A program made the translations under genes and the position numbers. A stretch of 64,000 bases of DNA. Origin: Hevea brasiliensis. Its lineage: Eukaryota > Streptophyta > Magnoliopsida > Malpighiales > Euphorbiaceae. How positions within the stretch are numbered: position 1 is the first letter of the stretch; every line of letters begins with the position of its first letter. The stretch spans positions 83,066,992-83,130,991 of the forward strand of contig NC_079498.1 of assembly GCF_030052815.1 (NCBI RefSeq), read 5' to 3'. The notes below the pieces were generated by a model. That model was not told the DNA's origin and searched no databases. It saw only the letters and a program-made list of their open reading frames with translations. This document shows positions 32,607 through 44,065 of this stretch, piece after piece.

Positions 32607-33510
32607 GTGGACCCTACATCTCAGAGGGCAGTCGAGGAGGAAGTGGAGAGTCATGCTCCACCTGCAGCAGTTGAGACTGGGGGTATGGGAGAACTGCTCG
32701 CTTGACTCAAGCGAGCTGCTCAGCCTCCACAGGCCATGTTCCAGCAAATGGCCGAATTCTTCAGACAAATAGCCGGGGTAATGCCAGCACCACCACCACC
32801 ACCTCCACAACCAAAATCACACCTGGAAAAATAGAGAAAGTTTGGAGCAGTGGACTTCTTTGGCAAGAGAGAAGATGATTACATTGCGGTAGAGAATTGG
32901 TTGAACAGAACAGGCAGAGTTTTAAAACAACTCCACTGCACTCCAGAGAAAAACTTGGAAGCTGCCATATCCCTGTTACAAGATGATGCATATGAATGGT
33001 GGGATACAGTATCCAGTGAAGTGCAGCCAGAAGTTATAACTTGGGACTTCTTCCTCTCTGAATTTAAGAAGAAATATGTGGGTAGTGTATACCTGGAAGA
33101 GAGAAGAAGAGAGTTCATTAATCTGAGGCAGAGACAGTTGTCAGTTGCCGAGTATGAAAAGGAATTTGTCAGATTAAGCCGCTACGAAAGGGAGATAGTC
33201 CCTAATGAGGCTGAAAGGTGTAAGAGATTTGAAAAGGGACTAAATGACAACATAAAGATCATGATCACTGCCTTGGGAATTAGTGACTTCACTAAGTTAG
33301 TGGAAGCTGCAATAAAGGTTGAAAAAGTAAGAATCAGTGAGCAGACTAGAAGGAAAAGACAGCAGAAGAGGGGCCTGGGTCAGTCTAGTTCATTTCTGCA
33401 CCAGGGAAGAAGTTCAAGGGTCCACCTGCATAGAGTTCAGGTCAGCCACAAGGTCAGGGTCAGTCTCAGGGACCCAGGCCACAGTTTACCCCTAGGAGAG
33501 GTCAGTCCAC
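32607..33510 (+). pseudogene. RE3 gag capsid region
   Basis: The frame starts at GTG 32607-32609, where RE6 has ATG (60163), so the start codon is lost by one A-to-G change. Stops are TGA 32703-32705 and TAG 32832-32834; a Pro-rich linker lies at about 32785-32815. From 32850 the frame is open and shows the gag core: FFGKREDDYIAVENWLNRTG, ISLLQDDAYEWWDTV, then NLRQRQLSVAEYEKEFVRLS and RCKRFEKGLNDNIKIMI. Near 33401 a one-base deletion moves the reading frame, so the C-terminal linker is read in frame 2. Gag builds the virus-like particle. Confidence 0.9.
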
Positions 33511-33850
33511 ACCATCAGTGGGCAGCTCTCCAGGGATGGGGTTCAGGGGACCAGCCCCAGCATCTTCTGCGTGTCCACATTGTTTGAAATGGCATAAGGG
33601 AGAGTGTTGGAGAGTGACTGGTGCCTGCTTAAGGTGTGGGTCAACAGAGCATCAGTTGAAGAACTGTCCACGCAGAACTACTATAGCTGCTCCAACACAA
33701 GCGAGCACTGCTCTGCACCACAAAGGGGTAGGAAATCGCGCAAATCGACGCAGTGGGACCATCACGAGAGGCATCGAGCGGCAGAGGCTCGATAATGGAC
33801 CACTGCGGAGCTTATGCTATTAGAGCTCAGGAGGAGCAAGATCCCCGGAC
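33511..33850 (+). pseudogene. RE3 gag zinc knuckle and linker
   Basis: Frame 2 reads ACPHCLKWHKGECW followed by CLRCGSTEHQLKNC, a complete C-x2-C-x4-H-x4-C knuckle for RNA binding and packaging. The linker to the protease is Ala/Thr/Arg-rich and frameshifted near 33760-33830, then rejoins frame 2 before the protease. Confidence 0.85.
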
Positions 33851-34160
33851 GTCATCAGGGGTACGTTCTCCCTCTACAATACATCTGTGCATGCATTGGT
33901 GGATCCAGGATCCACTCATTCATACATCTGCATCAACCTACCCGTAGAAAGGGGGATATTAGTAGGGGAGAGTGACCAAGACATTCTGGTCACAAATCTA
34001 TTGGGCCACAGTGTAGTGGTGAACAAAGTATACAAGGGTTGCTTGTTAAGGATTCAAGGGTATGAATTCTTGGCAGACCTAATTGAGTTGCCCTTCCATG
34101 AGTTTGACGTGATTTTGGGAATGGACTGGTTGTCACGTCATCAGGCAATAGTTGATTGAA
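33851..34160 (+). pseudogene. RE3 protease
   Basis: Contains ALVDPGSTHSYICINLPV (active-site Asp) and the DVILGMDWLSRHQAIVD block. It ends in TGA at 34158-34160, where RE6 has TGT (VDCKLKRI), a single-base change. The frame continues unchanged downstream. Confidence 0.9.
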
Positions 34161-35026
34161 AGTTAAAGAGAATTTCTTTGAAAACTTCTGAAGGTAATGA
34201 GATCATTGTTGTTAGTGAAAGGACAGATTTCCTGTCCAATGTTATCTCAGCCACAGTTGCAAGAAGAATGATGAGAAAAGGCTGTGAAGCCTACCTAGCA
34301 CATGTGGTGGATACTAGGCAGGCTAAGCCAAACCTGAGTGACATACCCACAGTAAAAGACTTCCCAGATGTGTTTCCTGAAGAATTACCTGGTTTGCCAC
34401 CAGAAAGGGAAGTTGAATTTGCTATTGAGACACTGCCGAGTACAGCACCCATTTCCATTGCTCCTTATAGGATGGCACCCACTGAATTGAGGGAGTTGAA
34501 AACTCAGTTGTAAGAGTTGCTTGATAAGGGGTTCATACGCCCCAGTGTGTCACCATGGGGAGCTCCAGTGCTGTTTGTGAAGATGAAGGATGGGACTTTG
34601 AGGCTTTGCATTGATTACCGGCAGTTGAATAAAGTGACTGTGAAGAATAAATATCCGTTGCCTAGAATTGATGATTTGTTTGATTAGTTGAAGGGAGCAG
34701 GAGTATTTTCCAAAATTGATCTCAGATCAGGGTATCATCAGTTGAGGGTGAAGGATGTAGATGTGCCAAAGACTGCATTCAGGACCCGGTATGGGCATTA
34801 TGAGTTTCTGGTGATGTCCTTTGGCCTAACAAATGCACCAGCAGCATTTATGGACCTTATGAACCGTATCTTCCATCCATACCTAGATCGGTTCGTAGTG
34901 GTCTTTATTGATGATATTCTGGTGTATTCCAAGACCAGGGAAGAACATGATGAGCATTTGAGGATTATTTTGCAAACCCTGAGAGAAAAGAAGCTGTATG
35001 CTAAGTTGTCTAAGTGTGACTTCTAG
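34161..35026 (+). pseudogene. RE3 reverse transcriptase
   Basis: Connector (LPPEREVEFAIETLPS, SIAPYRMAPTELRELK), then RT with [58 protein letters not shown] and the catalytic FIDD in [12 protein letters not shown]. Three stops lie in the frame: TAA 34511-34513 and TAG 34685-34687 (CAA and CAG in relatives), and TAG 35024-35026 in CDFW. All fit C-to-T changes on one or the other strand. There is no frameshift in this block. Confidence 0.93.
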
Positions 35027-36637
35027 TTGAATGAGATTGCATTCCTTGGACACATAGTGTCAGCTGATGGGATTAGGGTGGATCCCAAGAAAATAGAAGC
35101 AGTGATGGAATGGAAGCCTCCCAAAAATACAACTGAGGTCAGAAGCTTCTTGGGGCTAGCTGGGTACTACAGGAGATTTGTGAAGGGATTTTCCTTAATA
35201 GCTGCTCCAATGACCAAGTTGTTACACAAGAATGTCAGATTTGACTGGAATGACAAGTGTCAGACCAGTTTTGAGAAGTTGAAGGCTATGTTGACAGAGG
35301 CACCAGTGTTAACACAGCCAGTGTCAGGAAAGGACTTTGTGGTCTACAGTGATGCCTCTCATAATGGGTTAGGGTGTGTATTGATGCAAGAGGGGAAAGT
35401 GGTCGCTTATGCTTCCAGGCAGCTAAGGCCACATGAACAAAATTACCCTACCCATGATCTAGAGCTTGCAGCAATTATCTTCGCACTGAAGATATGGAGG
35501 CATTACTTGTATGGTGAAAAGTGCTACATTTACACAGACCACAAGAGTCTAAAATATTTGCCAACTCAGAAGGAGCTCAACCTTAGACAGAGGCGATGTA
35601 TTGAGTTCCTGAAGGACTATGATTGTGTAATTGACTACCATCCTGGGAAGGCAAATGTAGTTGCTGATGCTTTGAGCAGAAAATCCATCACAGCTTTGAG
35701 GTCATTGAATGCCCGTCTATCTTTGGGTCGAGATGGAGCTATTTTGGCTGAGTTGCAAGTGAGACCAAACCTGCTACAGCAGATTTTAGATGTGCAAAAG
35801 GCAGATAAAAAGTTAATGGCTATTATGAGCGAAATCTTAGAGGGAAAAGCAACTGACTATGAGGTGAAAGCAGATGGGTGTCTGTACTACAAAGGAAGAG
35901 TATGTGTACCAGATGATGGGGAATTGAAGGCCAGTATTCTGAAAGAGGCACATACCAGTGTTTATGCTATGCACCCAGGAAGTACAAAAATGTATCATGA
36001 TCTGAAACTTCAGTATTGGTGGCCTGGTATGAAGAAGGACATAGCTGACTATGTGACTAAATGCTTGACATGTCAGCAAGTCAAGGCAGAACATCAAGTT
36101 CCATCAGGTTTGCTACAGCCTATACGCATACCTGAATGGAAATGGGATTGGGTCACCATGGATTTTGTAAGTGGTCTACCTCTCACCCAGAAGAAACATG
36201 ATGCAGTATGGGTGATAGTTGATAGATTGACAAAGTCAGCACACTTTCTGCCAGTTAGGACTAACTACTCACTGGAGAAGTTAGCAGAATTGTATATCAG
36301 TGAGATAGTTAGACTACATGGAATTCCACTTTCCATCATATATGATCGAGACCCAAGGTTTACATCGAGATTTTGGAAGAAGTTGCATGAGTCCTTGGGT
36401 ACACAACTCCACTTCAGCACAGCTTTCCATCCTCAAGCGGATGGGCAATCAGAAAGAGTAATCCAGGTCCTTGAGGATATGCTGAGGGGTTGTGTCATTG
36501 AATTTGAGGGAAGTTGGGATAAATACCTCCCATTGTCAGAATTTGCATACAACAATAGCTACCAAGCTAGCATCCAAATGGCCCCATATGAGGCACTGTA
36601 TGGGAGAAAATGTAGAACTCAGGTGTCTTTGGACTGA
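35027..36637 (+). CDS. RE3 RNase H-integrase open frame (536 codons)
   Basis: The longest open frame in the window, part of the pol polyprotein; the ATG is an internal Met directly after a stop. Residues 1-100 are the RT connection ([14 protein letters not shown]). About 104-216 is RNase H with D109 (YSDAS), E146 (LELAAI), D171 (IYTDHKS) and VVADALSRK. About 300-350 is the zinc module, H309, H316, C346 and C349. About 375-535 is the integrase core with D379 (TMDFVSG), D440 (IIYDRDP) and E476 (GQSERV), spaced as D,D-35-E. The residues needed for catalysis are therefore present. No intron interrupts Q480-V481. It ends by a frameshift near 36620. Confidence 0.93.
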   Translation: MNEIAFLGHIVSADGIRVDPKKIEAVMEWKPPKNTTEVRSFLGLAGYYRRFVKGFSLIAAPMTKLLHKNVRFDWNDKCQTSFEKLKAMLTEAPVLTQPVSGKDFVVYSDASHNGLGCVLMQEGKVVAYASRQLRPHEQNYPTHDLELAAIIFALKIWRHYLYGEKCYIYTDHKSLKYLPTQKELNLRQRRCIEFLKDYDCVIDYHPGKANVVADALSRKSITALRSLNARLSLGRDGAILAELQVRPNLLQQILDVQKADKKLMAIMSEILEGKATDYEVKADGCLYYKGRVCVPDDGELKASILKEAHTSVYAMHPGSTKMYHDLKLQYWWPGMKKDIADYVTKCLTCQQVKAEHQVPSGLLQPIRIPEWKWDWVTMDFVSGLPLTQKKHDAVWVIVDRLTKSAHFLPVRTNYSLEKLAELYISEIVRLHGIPLSIIYDRDPRFTSRFWKKLHESLGTQLHFSTAFHPQADGQSERVIQVLEDMLRGCVIEFEGSWDKYLPLSEFAYNNSYQASIQMAPYEALYGRKCRTQVSLD

Positions 36638-37281
36638 ATTGGCGAAGACAAGCGGTGGGGCGGATCTGGTGAAACAGAGGAGAAAGTGAAACTAATCAAA
36701 GCCAATCTGAAGGTTGCCTCGATGCATGTAAATCTTATGCCAACCTGAAGAGAAAAGAAATAGAATATACGGTTGGCGACAAAGTGTTCCTCAAGGTGTC
36801 ACCGTGGAAGAAGGTATTGAGGTTTGGAAGAAAAGGTAAGTTAAGCCCTAGGTTCATTGGCCCATATGAAGTCATTGAACGTGTGGGTCCAGTGGCCTAT
36901 AGGCTAACTTTACCACCAGAGCTGGACAAGATCCACAATGTGTTCCACATGTCTATGCTAAGAAGATACCACTCAAATCCTTCACATGTCATCTCCATGG
37001 AAGAAATTGAAGTACAACCGGATTTGACATATGAAGAAGAACCCATACGGATTCTGGCTCGGGAAGTGAAAGAATTGAGGAATAAGCGGATTCCACTGGT
37101 GAAAGTGCTTTGGAGGCACCACAACACCGAGGAGGCAACTTGGGAAAGTGAAGAGACGATGAGGCAACAGTTCCCTCAACTGTTTGCATCAGGTAAAATT
37201 TCGAGGACGAAATTTAAAATAGAGGGGAAGAGTTGTAACACCCTCCCTGTAGCAACTCCGTACATTCTACTGTTCCGGTGA
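36638..37281 (+). pseudogene. RE3 integrase tail and chromodomain
   Basis: Several small indels between 36620 and 36780 break the frame around WTEL and QTEEK. From 36784 an open frame covers KLSPRFIGPYEVIERVG, IHNVFHMSMLRRY and the chromodomain (IRILAREVKELRNKRIPLVK, then LWRHHNTEEATWESEE), ending at FPQLF. An extra A before the palindrome removes the usual stop, so this frame runs through the polypurine tract and 48 nt into the 3' LTR, ending at TGA 37279-37281. Confidence 0.88.
37196..37233 (+). other. RE3 pre-PPT palindrome and polypurine tract
   Basis: AAATTTCG (37196-37203) and CGAAATTT (37208-37215) form a perfect 8-bp stem around AGGA. The purine-rich tract (about 37217-37233) ends at the LTR start 37234. 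Confidence 0.88.
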
Positions 37282-38092
37282 CCGGTGTCGGTCCGGACAG
37301 CTAGAACGTTCGGAAAAATATTTAAACTAAAGTGAGGAACCATAATTAACTCAAATATTAATAAGAAAAATTTAGTAAAAATTTTACAAATAAAATACAA
37401 CCAAGTAAAATGAGCCGGTGCCCAAGCGATGGGTAACCTAGAGGGAAGTTGCGGTTCTCGCAAGTAGGAGCCCTAGACCTGGGGAAAAATTCATAAAATA
37501 ATTTTTGGGACTCCAGAGAAGGGTCATTGAGGTTCCTATGGCATTAGAATGCCAAGAAAACATTTAGAAAAATTTTTTAATCGGTACAGATAATTTTGAC
37601 CCGTTAAGCTAAACGGAGGGCATTTTAGTCATTTCTCCTTCAGAGGTGATTTTTAGCCGACTTGTCCAGTTAAATAAATAATTACTATGGTCTAAAATAT
37701 GAATAAATATTGCTAAAAATTAAATTGAAATTTGGTAGAAAAGAAAAGAAAGAAAAAGGAGCTAAATTGGGAATTATGATGTCATGCTTAGGTAATTAAA
37801 AAGGGATGGCCAATCAAATTAAAGGAAGACATTATAATACATCAATTGGGCAGAAAAAGAGACAATTCTAGAAAAATTCTGCAGCTATTCATCTTCCCAA
37901 AGGAGACGTCCCACACTCCTCCCTTCCCTCCTCCATTTTCATGCTTGCAAAGCTTGAACTCCTTAGCCTTTTCTCAATAAAACCTTAGGTCCCTTCACAA
38001 AAATTGGTCGCCCAACCTTGTTAGAGTGTTTGGCAGCCTAGAAAAAGAAAGAAAGTGAAGTTTAAGCTTGGGAAAATTCTGCCCTACAAGAG

Positions 38093-38098
38093 GTTAGT
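38093..38098 (+). promoter_or_regulatory. Candidate 5' splice site in RE3 3' LTR
   Basis: AAGAG|GTTAGT, 859 bp into the LTR, identical to the 5' copy. Confidence 0.45.
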
Positions 38099-39700
38099 GC
38101 CTATTTATACATAAATCTTTCTTATTCCATGTTAGGGACTTGAATTGAGCATGAAAGTGTAACTTAAATAAAGTAAAACTTAGGTATATGCATCCCATGG
38201 AATTCGGCAGCCTAGTGAGGGTCATGATTTTGATTGTTTAGATGGACTTAAAGTAGACTAGAGAGGGTGTTTAAAGTATATATTTATGTGGATAATGAAT
38301 TAGTTAGTTAACTAAGGTAACTAGTGTGAAATTGAAATGGGAATTAGGGTTTTGAGAGTGAAATTTGGACTTAGCTTATGAAATGATGAGTGAACATTCT
38401 AATGGTCAATTAGTGACCATTTGAGGTAAGTTGACCATAATTTGAAGTGAATTAGAGTATTACAAACTGAAATGGTATGCTGCCTAGTGAGGACAGCAGG
38501 GGAGGCTGTGAGTCCAGCCTGTTTGGACTGCCATAACTCTGGCTGTGTAGGTTCAATTGGTGTTTGGCTAATTGGACATGAAACTAGACACATAATGGCA
38601 CAATTTTGGTGAAGAAACCATGCCCAAAAGACCAAAGCAAGTGGACCAAAAACTGGCCCCAACCTGGATGTCCTGCAACCAGAATCTGCAGAATGACCAA
38701 ATGAACAGTAATTGTTCATTTGGCCATAACTCATTGTAGAATTGGCCAATTGACCTGAAATTTTTACAGCAATAAGTTAAGATATAGACAAACAACTTTC
38801 ATGAAGAAACCTACCCCAAATTATGACCAGAACCTATCCAACAAGGCAGTTGCAGTCACTGTTCACTGCACTGTAGATATGGTCAATTCTGTAGTTTTTC
38901 AATCCGGCCAGCTGTGGTTTTTGGACCATAACTGGAGCTAAAAAACTCCAAATGGAGTGATTCAAAAAAATAAATTCAACAAGACAAAATAAGGAACAAC
39001 TTTCATGTTTACCATTTCCTCAAATTCCCACTGTAACAGTCACAAATGGAACAGTAAAGATGGGGTACAAAAACTGAAAATTCTGCTCCCTTAGTTCTAA
39101 GCTTAAAAATGGTATTGGTGATTAATTCCAACAAGTTTTGAATGCAAAATGTGGTATATTGGGGGTGTTAAAACCAATGTACCTATTTTCTATCCAAAAG
39201 TCAACATTTTTGTTGACCAATGAGGTGAATAGTGACACGAAAACTTGAAATTCAAAAATTGAAGAATTCAAAAGTATCAAATGCCCTAGCATACCTAACA
39301 AGATTGGTTTGGATAGTTTGGCATGCCAATAGGGTTCAGTTAGCAGTACTGCACATGGCATTATGCCATTCTGTGATTTCATGGCTTTTAACCATTCTGA
39401 CCTTGTGTTGATATTTGGCCTAGTGCCTATTGTCATTACAGCTTATTAGCTATTCTGTTGCACACCGGAAGATGCATACGTGACCGATGGTATGACGGCC
39501 CGAGGTACTAGATACCCAGCACCAGTATACCCGTTTATCCAGTCCAGTCGTCCAGTATAGGTTACTTGGGCAACCAAAAGAATGAAAGTGGATAAAGTTA
39601 ACGAAATAAATGATTATAACAAGTATAAAACCAGTAAAACATCGATACATTCAATACATATTTATTTTCTGTTATTTCCTTTTATTTTATTATTGCACCA

Positions 39701-39738
39701 CTAAGCATTTTTGCTTAGCGCGTTGCTTTTGCCACGCG
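39701..39738 (+). other. Paired LTR hairpins, RE3 3'
   Basis: CTAAGCA/TGCTTAG (39701-39707, 39712-39718), then CGCGTTGC/GCCACGCG (39719-39726, 39731-39738) with a TTTT loop and one mismatch. Confidence 0.75.
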
Positions 39739-40330
39739 TAGGTTCTGGAGATACTGATCAAGAGCCCAGTAGACCGCAGACTAGGTGAGACCATCCTGCA
39801 GCTCTGCATAGTGTCCGTGTCACCTCACCATCTTCAGTGCATTGGTAGGACACTAGGGTTTATTTTGATATTTTGTAACTAATTTTTATTTTCTCATATG
39901 TAATTGAACTTATGAAATGTATTTTGATGTTCATGTAAATAATGAGAATTGTGTTTGTGAATGGAAAAGTGAATGTTTATCTGTGATTTATACATGATTA
40001 TCACATGAGATGAATGATTGAGAAATGAAATTGAAAATGTTGAGATTTTGATATTGGAGTTTGAGATGATTGAATATGATTATTAGAAGTGTTTTTCACA
40101 GGTTCCGAAGCACTGTTTTCTCCATTTTTAGCCGGTACTTTGCCGAATTTTCTATAAAATTTTCGGAACCTCAAATAAATTATAATTTCAATAAATAACT
40201 TAAATAAATAATATTTCGCAAGTTATATTCAAAACTATGATAAAAATTAATTAAGGTAAAATATAGTGTGCCGGTACACCGTGTGACATTGCTTACTCGG
40301 ATATACTGTACACGGGTAAGGGGTGTCACA

Positions 40331-40335
40331 TATAG
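40331..40335. other. Target site duplication of RE3 (right), TATAG
   Basis: Second copy of 29382-29386. Confidence 0.95.
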
Positions 40336-42632
40336 AGACAAAAAGAAAAAAAAAATTTAAAAGTCAAAATTATCTTCTTCTCCTTTGAATAGTTAGCCTC
40401 ACTCTCTCTCTCCCTTCCCTCACTTGCCTCCATTGTTAAGTGAATATTAAGCTTTGAAAACACTACTTTGATCCATAAATCCCACACAAAATTTGTAGAA
40501 AACTGGGAATCAACACTAAATTAGAAGATTAGGAAGTAAGAATTTAGGTGAAAGTTGAAGATTAAAAAGATTGAAAAGAGCACCATTAGAGGTAAGTCAC
40601 ATTCAAGCTTGAATTACCTTATAATTGTTGAAAGTGAGATTTATTATGAAGAATAGACATGGAAAATGAAAGAAATCATGCCTGTATAGGGGAAGGGAAA
40701 ATTTTAGCCAACATGAAGGGAGTAGGGTTTTGATGAGTTTTGATGGAATTGAATTTGAATTCTAGCCTAATTGAAGTTCCATATATGATTGGTGTGTTAA
40801 CATTGCTTGAAATTGCATGAGAATAAAAGTGGAGCCATTAAGGTTTATAGGAAATTAGGGCTTTTGTGGTATGTTATGCAATTGATGTTATAAGAGCTAA
40901 TTTTAGTCATTTGGCATGCTTTGGTTGAGAATTGATGTTGAATTAATGAAAGGAATGAATGGACTGCTAGTGTGTTGAATTGCTGGAATCTGGACACTTG
41001 AGTCTAGTGTCCTTAACAGCCTATAAGTTGAGTTACACAACTCCAATTGGTGTGAAACCAATTGGAAATGAAACATAAGATATAGGACTAAATTTTTCAT
41101 GGGGACACCATGCCTAGAAAATGGCCATAAGTTACCCTAAGTGAGCCTTGAATCCGGATTGCAATTCTGGACCTGACTAAAAATGACCAAATAAATAATA
41201 CTTAGTAAATTAGGCATAACTCACTATAGAAAACTCCAAATTAGGTGATTCTTGAAGCAATGGAAACCTGAGACATAGGAGAATAATTATTGTGAAGACA
41301 ATAGAGTCAAATTATGACCCTAATTTGATCAAATTGCTAGACAAATTTAGTCTAGCAAATTTGCCTTGATTCTGGACTAACCTAGAAATCCTGAACAATG
41401 AGCCATCTAACTAGTTTTAGCAAAATTGCCATAACTTGGGCTAGAAAAAGGCAAATTAGGTGATTCTAAAGCTGAAATTATCATAAGACATAGAACTAAA
41501 AATTTCATGCTTTAACTAGAACCCAATTCTTAGGGCAAGATAGAGGAATTGTTGGGATAAGTCAGGAATTATTAAGATATCCTAAATCTGGAATTTCTGC
41601 TCCTTAGCTAATTGGCCCTATGACCTCCCAATGGTTATCAGGCCATAACTTCCTCTAAACAACTCTAACTGAAGTGATTCAAAATGATTTGGAAACCTAA
41701 GACAAAGACCTAAAATATTGTTTGAGGGACCAGGGCCAAATTATGAGCTTAAGATGCCCGAATATAGAATGCAAAGTTGGGATACGAATCTAGAAAAAAC
41801 TGGAATCTCAGGATATGGCATTTGGAATATTGTTTAGTAATTTGGCCATAACTTGAGATCCAGAACTCCAAATTCAGTGATTCAAATTGGAAAATAAAAT
41901 TAAGACATAAAAGAACAATTTTCATGAGAACACTTCAACAAAATATGACTGAAACTAGGTTGAAATAGGATTGCAAAGTCAGGGTTCCAAACTATCTAGA
42001 ACAAGAATTTATTAAAATTGCATAGCCAGGTTAGGAAATTCATTAGGCATTCATTGAATAACTTTTAGAGATTTGGGATGAGTATTAAGATATTTTAATT
42101 ATGTGTTTCAGTAGAAAAGGAGACCTTGGGACATAAGGAAAAGTGAGTCAAGAAAAAGAAGATTCACATAAGGTTTGTGCACAACTAACCCTTTTTCTAT
42201 GTTTTAAACTTTGAAATTGATTTGAATGAAGTTATATGAATGAATTATGATTTTCCCTTGCATTTGTGAACTTTTATTTTATAAAATGAATTTGTGAATG
42301 TGGAAAGATGGATGTTAGCTCTATTATATCATTATAGCAAGGGGGTGGGCAGGTTTTGAATGATTTTAGAAGTGCTTGAGAAATGGTGTGTTGCCAACCC
42401 TTTTGGATTTTATGATGATTTGAATGTGATTATTATTTTGCAAATATGATTATTGATTGAGAAACTTTTGAAAGTTGTTTTTAAACCACAGTTAGCATGA
42501 CAGTCCCTTACTGTGTTCCTCCTCCTTTTATAGGGTTGAGTCCGATTATGTGATCCTCCCTCCTTGGTTTACCAGTTGAGGTTGAGTTCGGATGAGTACT
42601 CATATAGCTAGTTAGCCACCTCCCACATTAAT
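40336..42632 (+). repeat. L1, LTR continuation
   Basis: Continues the LTR begun at 28770 after RE3: a CT-rich leader near 40395-40430, a donor-like site at 40592, then the long middle part that matches 27186-28769. It is cut at 42632 by L2 before the hairpin region. No coding content. Confidence 0.75.
40592..40597 (+). promoter_or_regulatory. Candidate 5' splice site in L1
   Basis: TAGAG|GTAAGT, 873 bp into the LTR once RE3 is removed. Confidence 0.45.
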
Positions 42633-44065
42633 TGTAACACCCCGATCCTCCAAGCTCTAAATAGTACTATTTTTGGTCTGTAACTAGTACTATTCAAAGA
42701 CACCTTGAGAACCAAAAATAAAAGGAAAATTAATTGAGATAGACACAATAAAAATTCAAGCGAACCAAAGACCTAAGGATTTATCGGGTGTTATGAAAAA
42801 AGATGGATTACGACCCGATGAGGGGCATTTTGGTCAATTCACTTCAAGAGTTGATTTTTGACCAAAATGTCTATTAAATTAAATGAAAATAATATATTAA
42901 ATTATAAAGAAATTTTGAGGAAAATTAAGAGTAAATGTGAAAAAAAAAACTTAAGTTTAATTACCCTTATGACAAAATTAAAATTTTAGGACCAATGGGC
43001 TTTGGACAACTCAATTAAAATTAATTAAATAAATCAAAATTGGGATAATTATATGAAGGAACAAACCCTATCTTCCTTCCCCCACTTTGTGCCACCCCAC
43101 CTCTCTTCCTCTCTCTCTTTCTCTCTTCTTCTTCATTCTTCCATTTACAAACTTTCTCAACCTTTGATTCCCCAAACTTCTTCCATTAATATTCCACTAA
43201 ATTAATAGAAAAACCTCTAATTAATCATCAAAGTGAAGATTGGGAGAAAGTAGAACAAGTAAGAGTGAACGAAATTCAAGTTTGGGGAAAAGCTTCCTTA
43301 AAGGTAAGTTATTTTTCTAGTTAAATTCATTGTGTATGTATGGGATTAAGGTTAATTATGAGAATTTAACTTAAGAAAAGCATGAGAATCATGCATGTAT
43401 GAAGAGGTGTAATCTTTGGCCAACTTGGGGAGAGCTTAGGGTTTTATGTGTTCTAGCTAAATTAATGATGAATTCAAGTTTAATTGAAGTAGTATACATG
43501 TTTGGGGTAGTGAAATTTCAAAGGAATTTCATAAATTAGAAAATGGAAGATTAGGGTTCATGGGAAATTAGAGCTTTTATATGTTTCTATGCAGTTGATA
43601 TTTATAAAACCTAATTATGGTTATTTGACAAATTTTAGTTGAAAAATTATGTTGAATTGATGAAGTGTACTTGATTAGTGAAGTAAATGTTATGGAATTG
43701 CATGAATTGTGAAGTTGGGAATTTAGGGGTTTGAGGAAAATTTGGGGAAGTGCTATGGATGTATTAATGTTAAATTATGGTCATTTGGGGTGAGTTAAAT
43801 ATGAATTGATGTCGGTTAGTGGAAGAAATTAAGGGAGGTGACAATTGAACCTTAGGGCAGAATTTTTGGACACTGAGTCCAGTGTGTTTGGTAGCTCATA
43901 AGTTAAGCTACACAACTCCAATTAGTGTGAAACTAATTGGAAATGAAACTTAAGACATAGGGCTAGAATTTTCATGGAAATACCTTGCCCAGAAAATGAC
44001 CATAAGCTACCCTAAATGAGCCTTGAATCTGGAGGTGGAATTTTGGAATCTGCAGTGGTGCCACT
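42633..44065 (+). repeat. L2, LTR start and middle (plus orientation)
   Basis: Starts TGTAACACCCCGATCC after TTAAT. It has start-of-LTR blocks and then middle-LTR sequence up to 44065, where the orientation flips. Its first 661 bp are repeated inverted at 44066-44729. A donor-like site is at 43304. The end of this LTR is missing. Confidence 0.8.
43304..43309 (+). promoter_or_regulatory. Candidate 5' splice site in L2
   Basis: AAAG|GTAAGT, 671 bp into this shorter LTR type, just after the inverted-repeat arm ends. Confidence 0.45.

Larger units (their letters stand above)
29387..40330 (+). mobile_element. RE3, complete Ty3/gypsy chromovirus
   Basis: A 10.9 kb element with two 3.1 kb LTRs, primer site, gag, knuckle, protease, RT, RNase H, integrase, chromodomain and polypurine tract, flanked by a perfect TATAG duplication in LTR L1. 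It is the best preserved copy: the pol frame is open for 536 codons, and RNase H and integrase catalytic residues are intact. It still has a lost gag start, six or more stops and several indels, so it is defective. Its gag and pol are close to RE1, RE5 and RE6, making it the reference for one subfamily. Confidence 0.95.
37234..40330 (+). repeat. RE3 3' LTR
   Basis: 3097 bp, TGTAAC to GTCACA, colinear with the 5' LTR. It keeps the CCAAT/TATA pair (37810-37839), the donor-like site and both hairpins. Antisense ORFs at 37176-37463, 38399-38749 and 39122-39436 repeat those of the 5' LTR. Confidence 0.95.
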
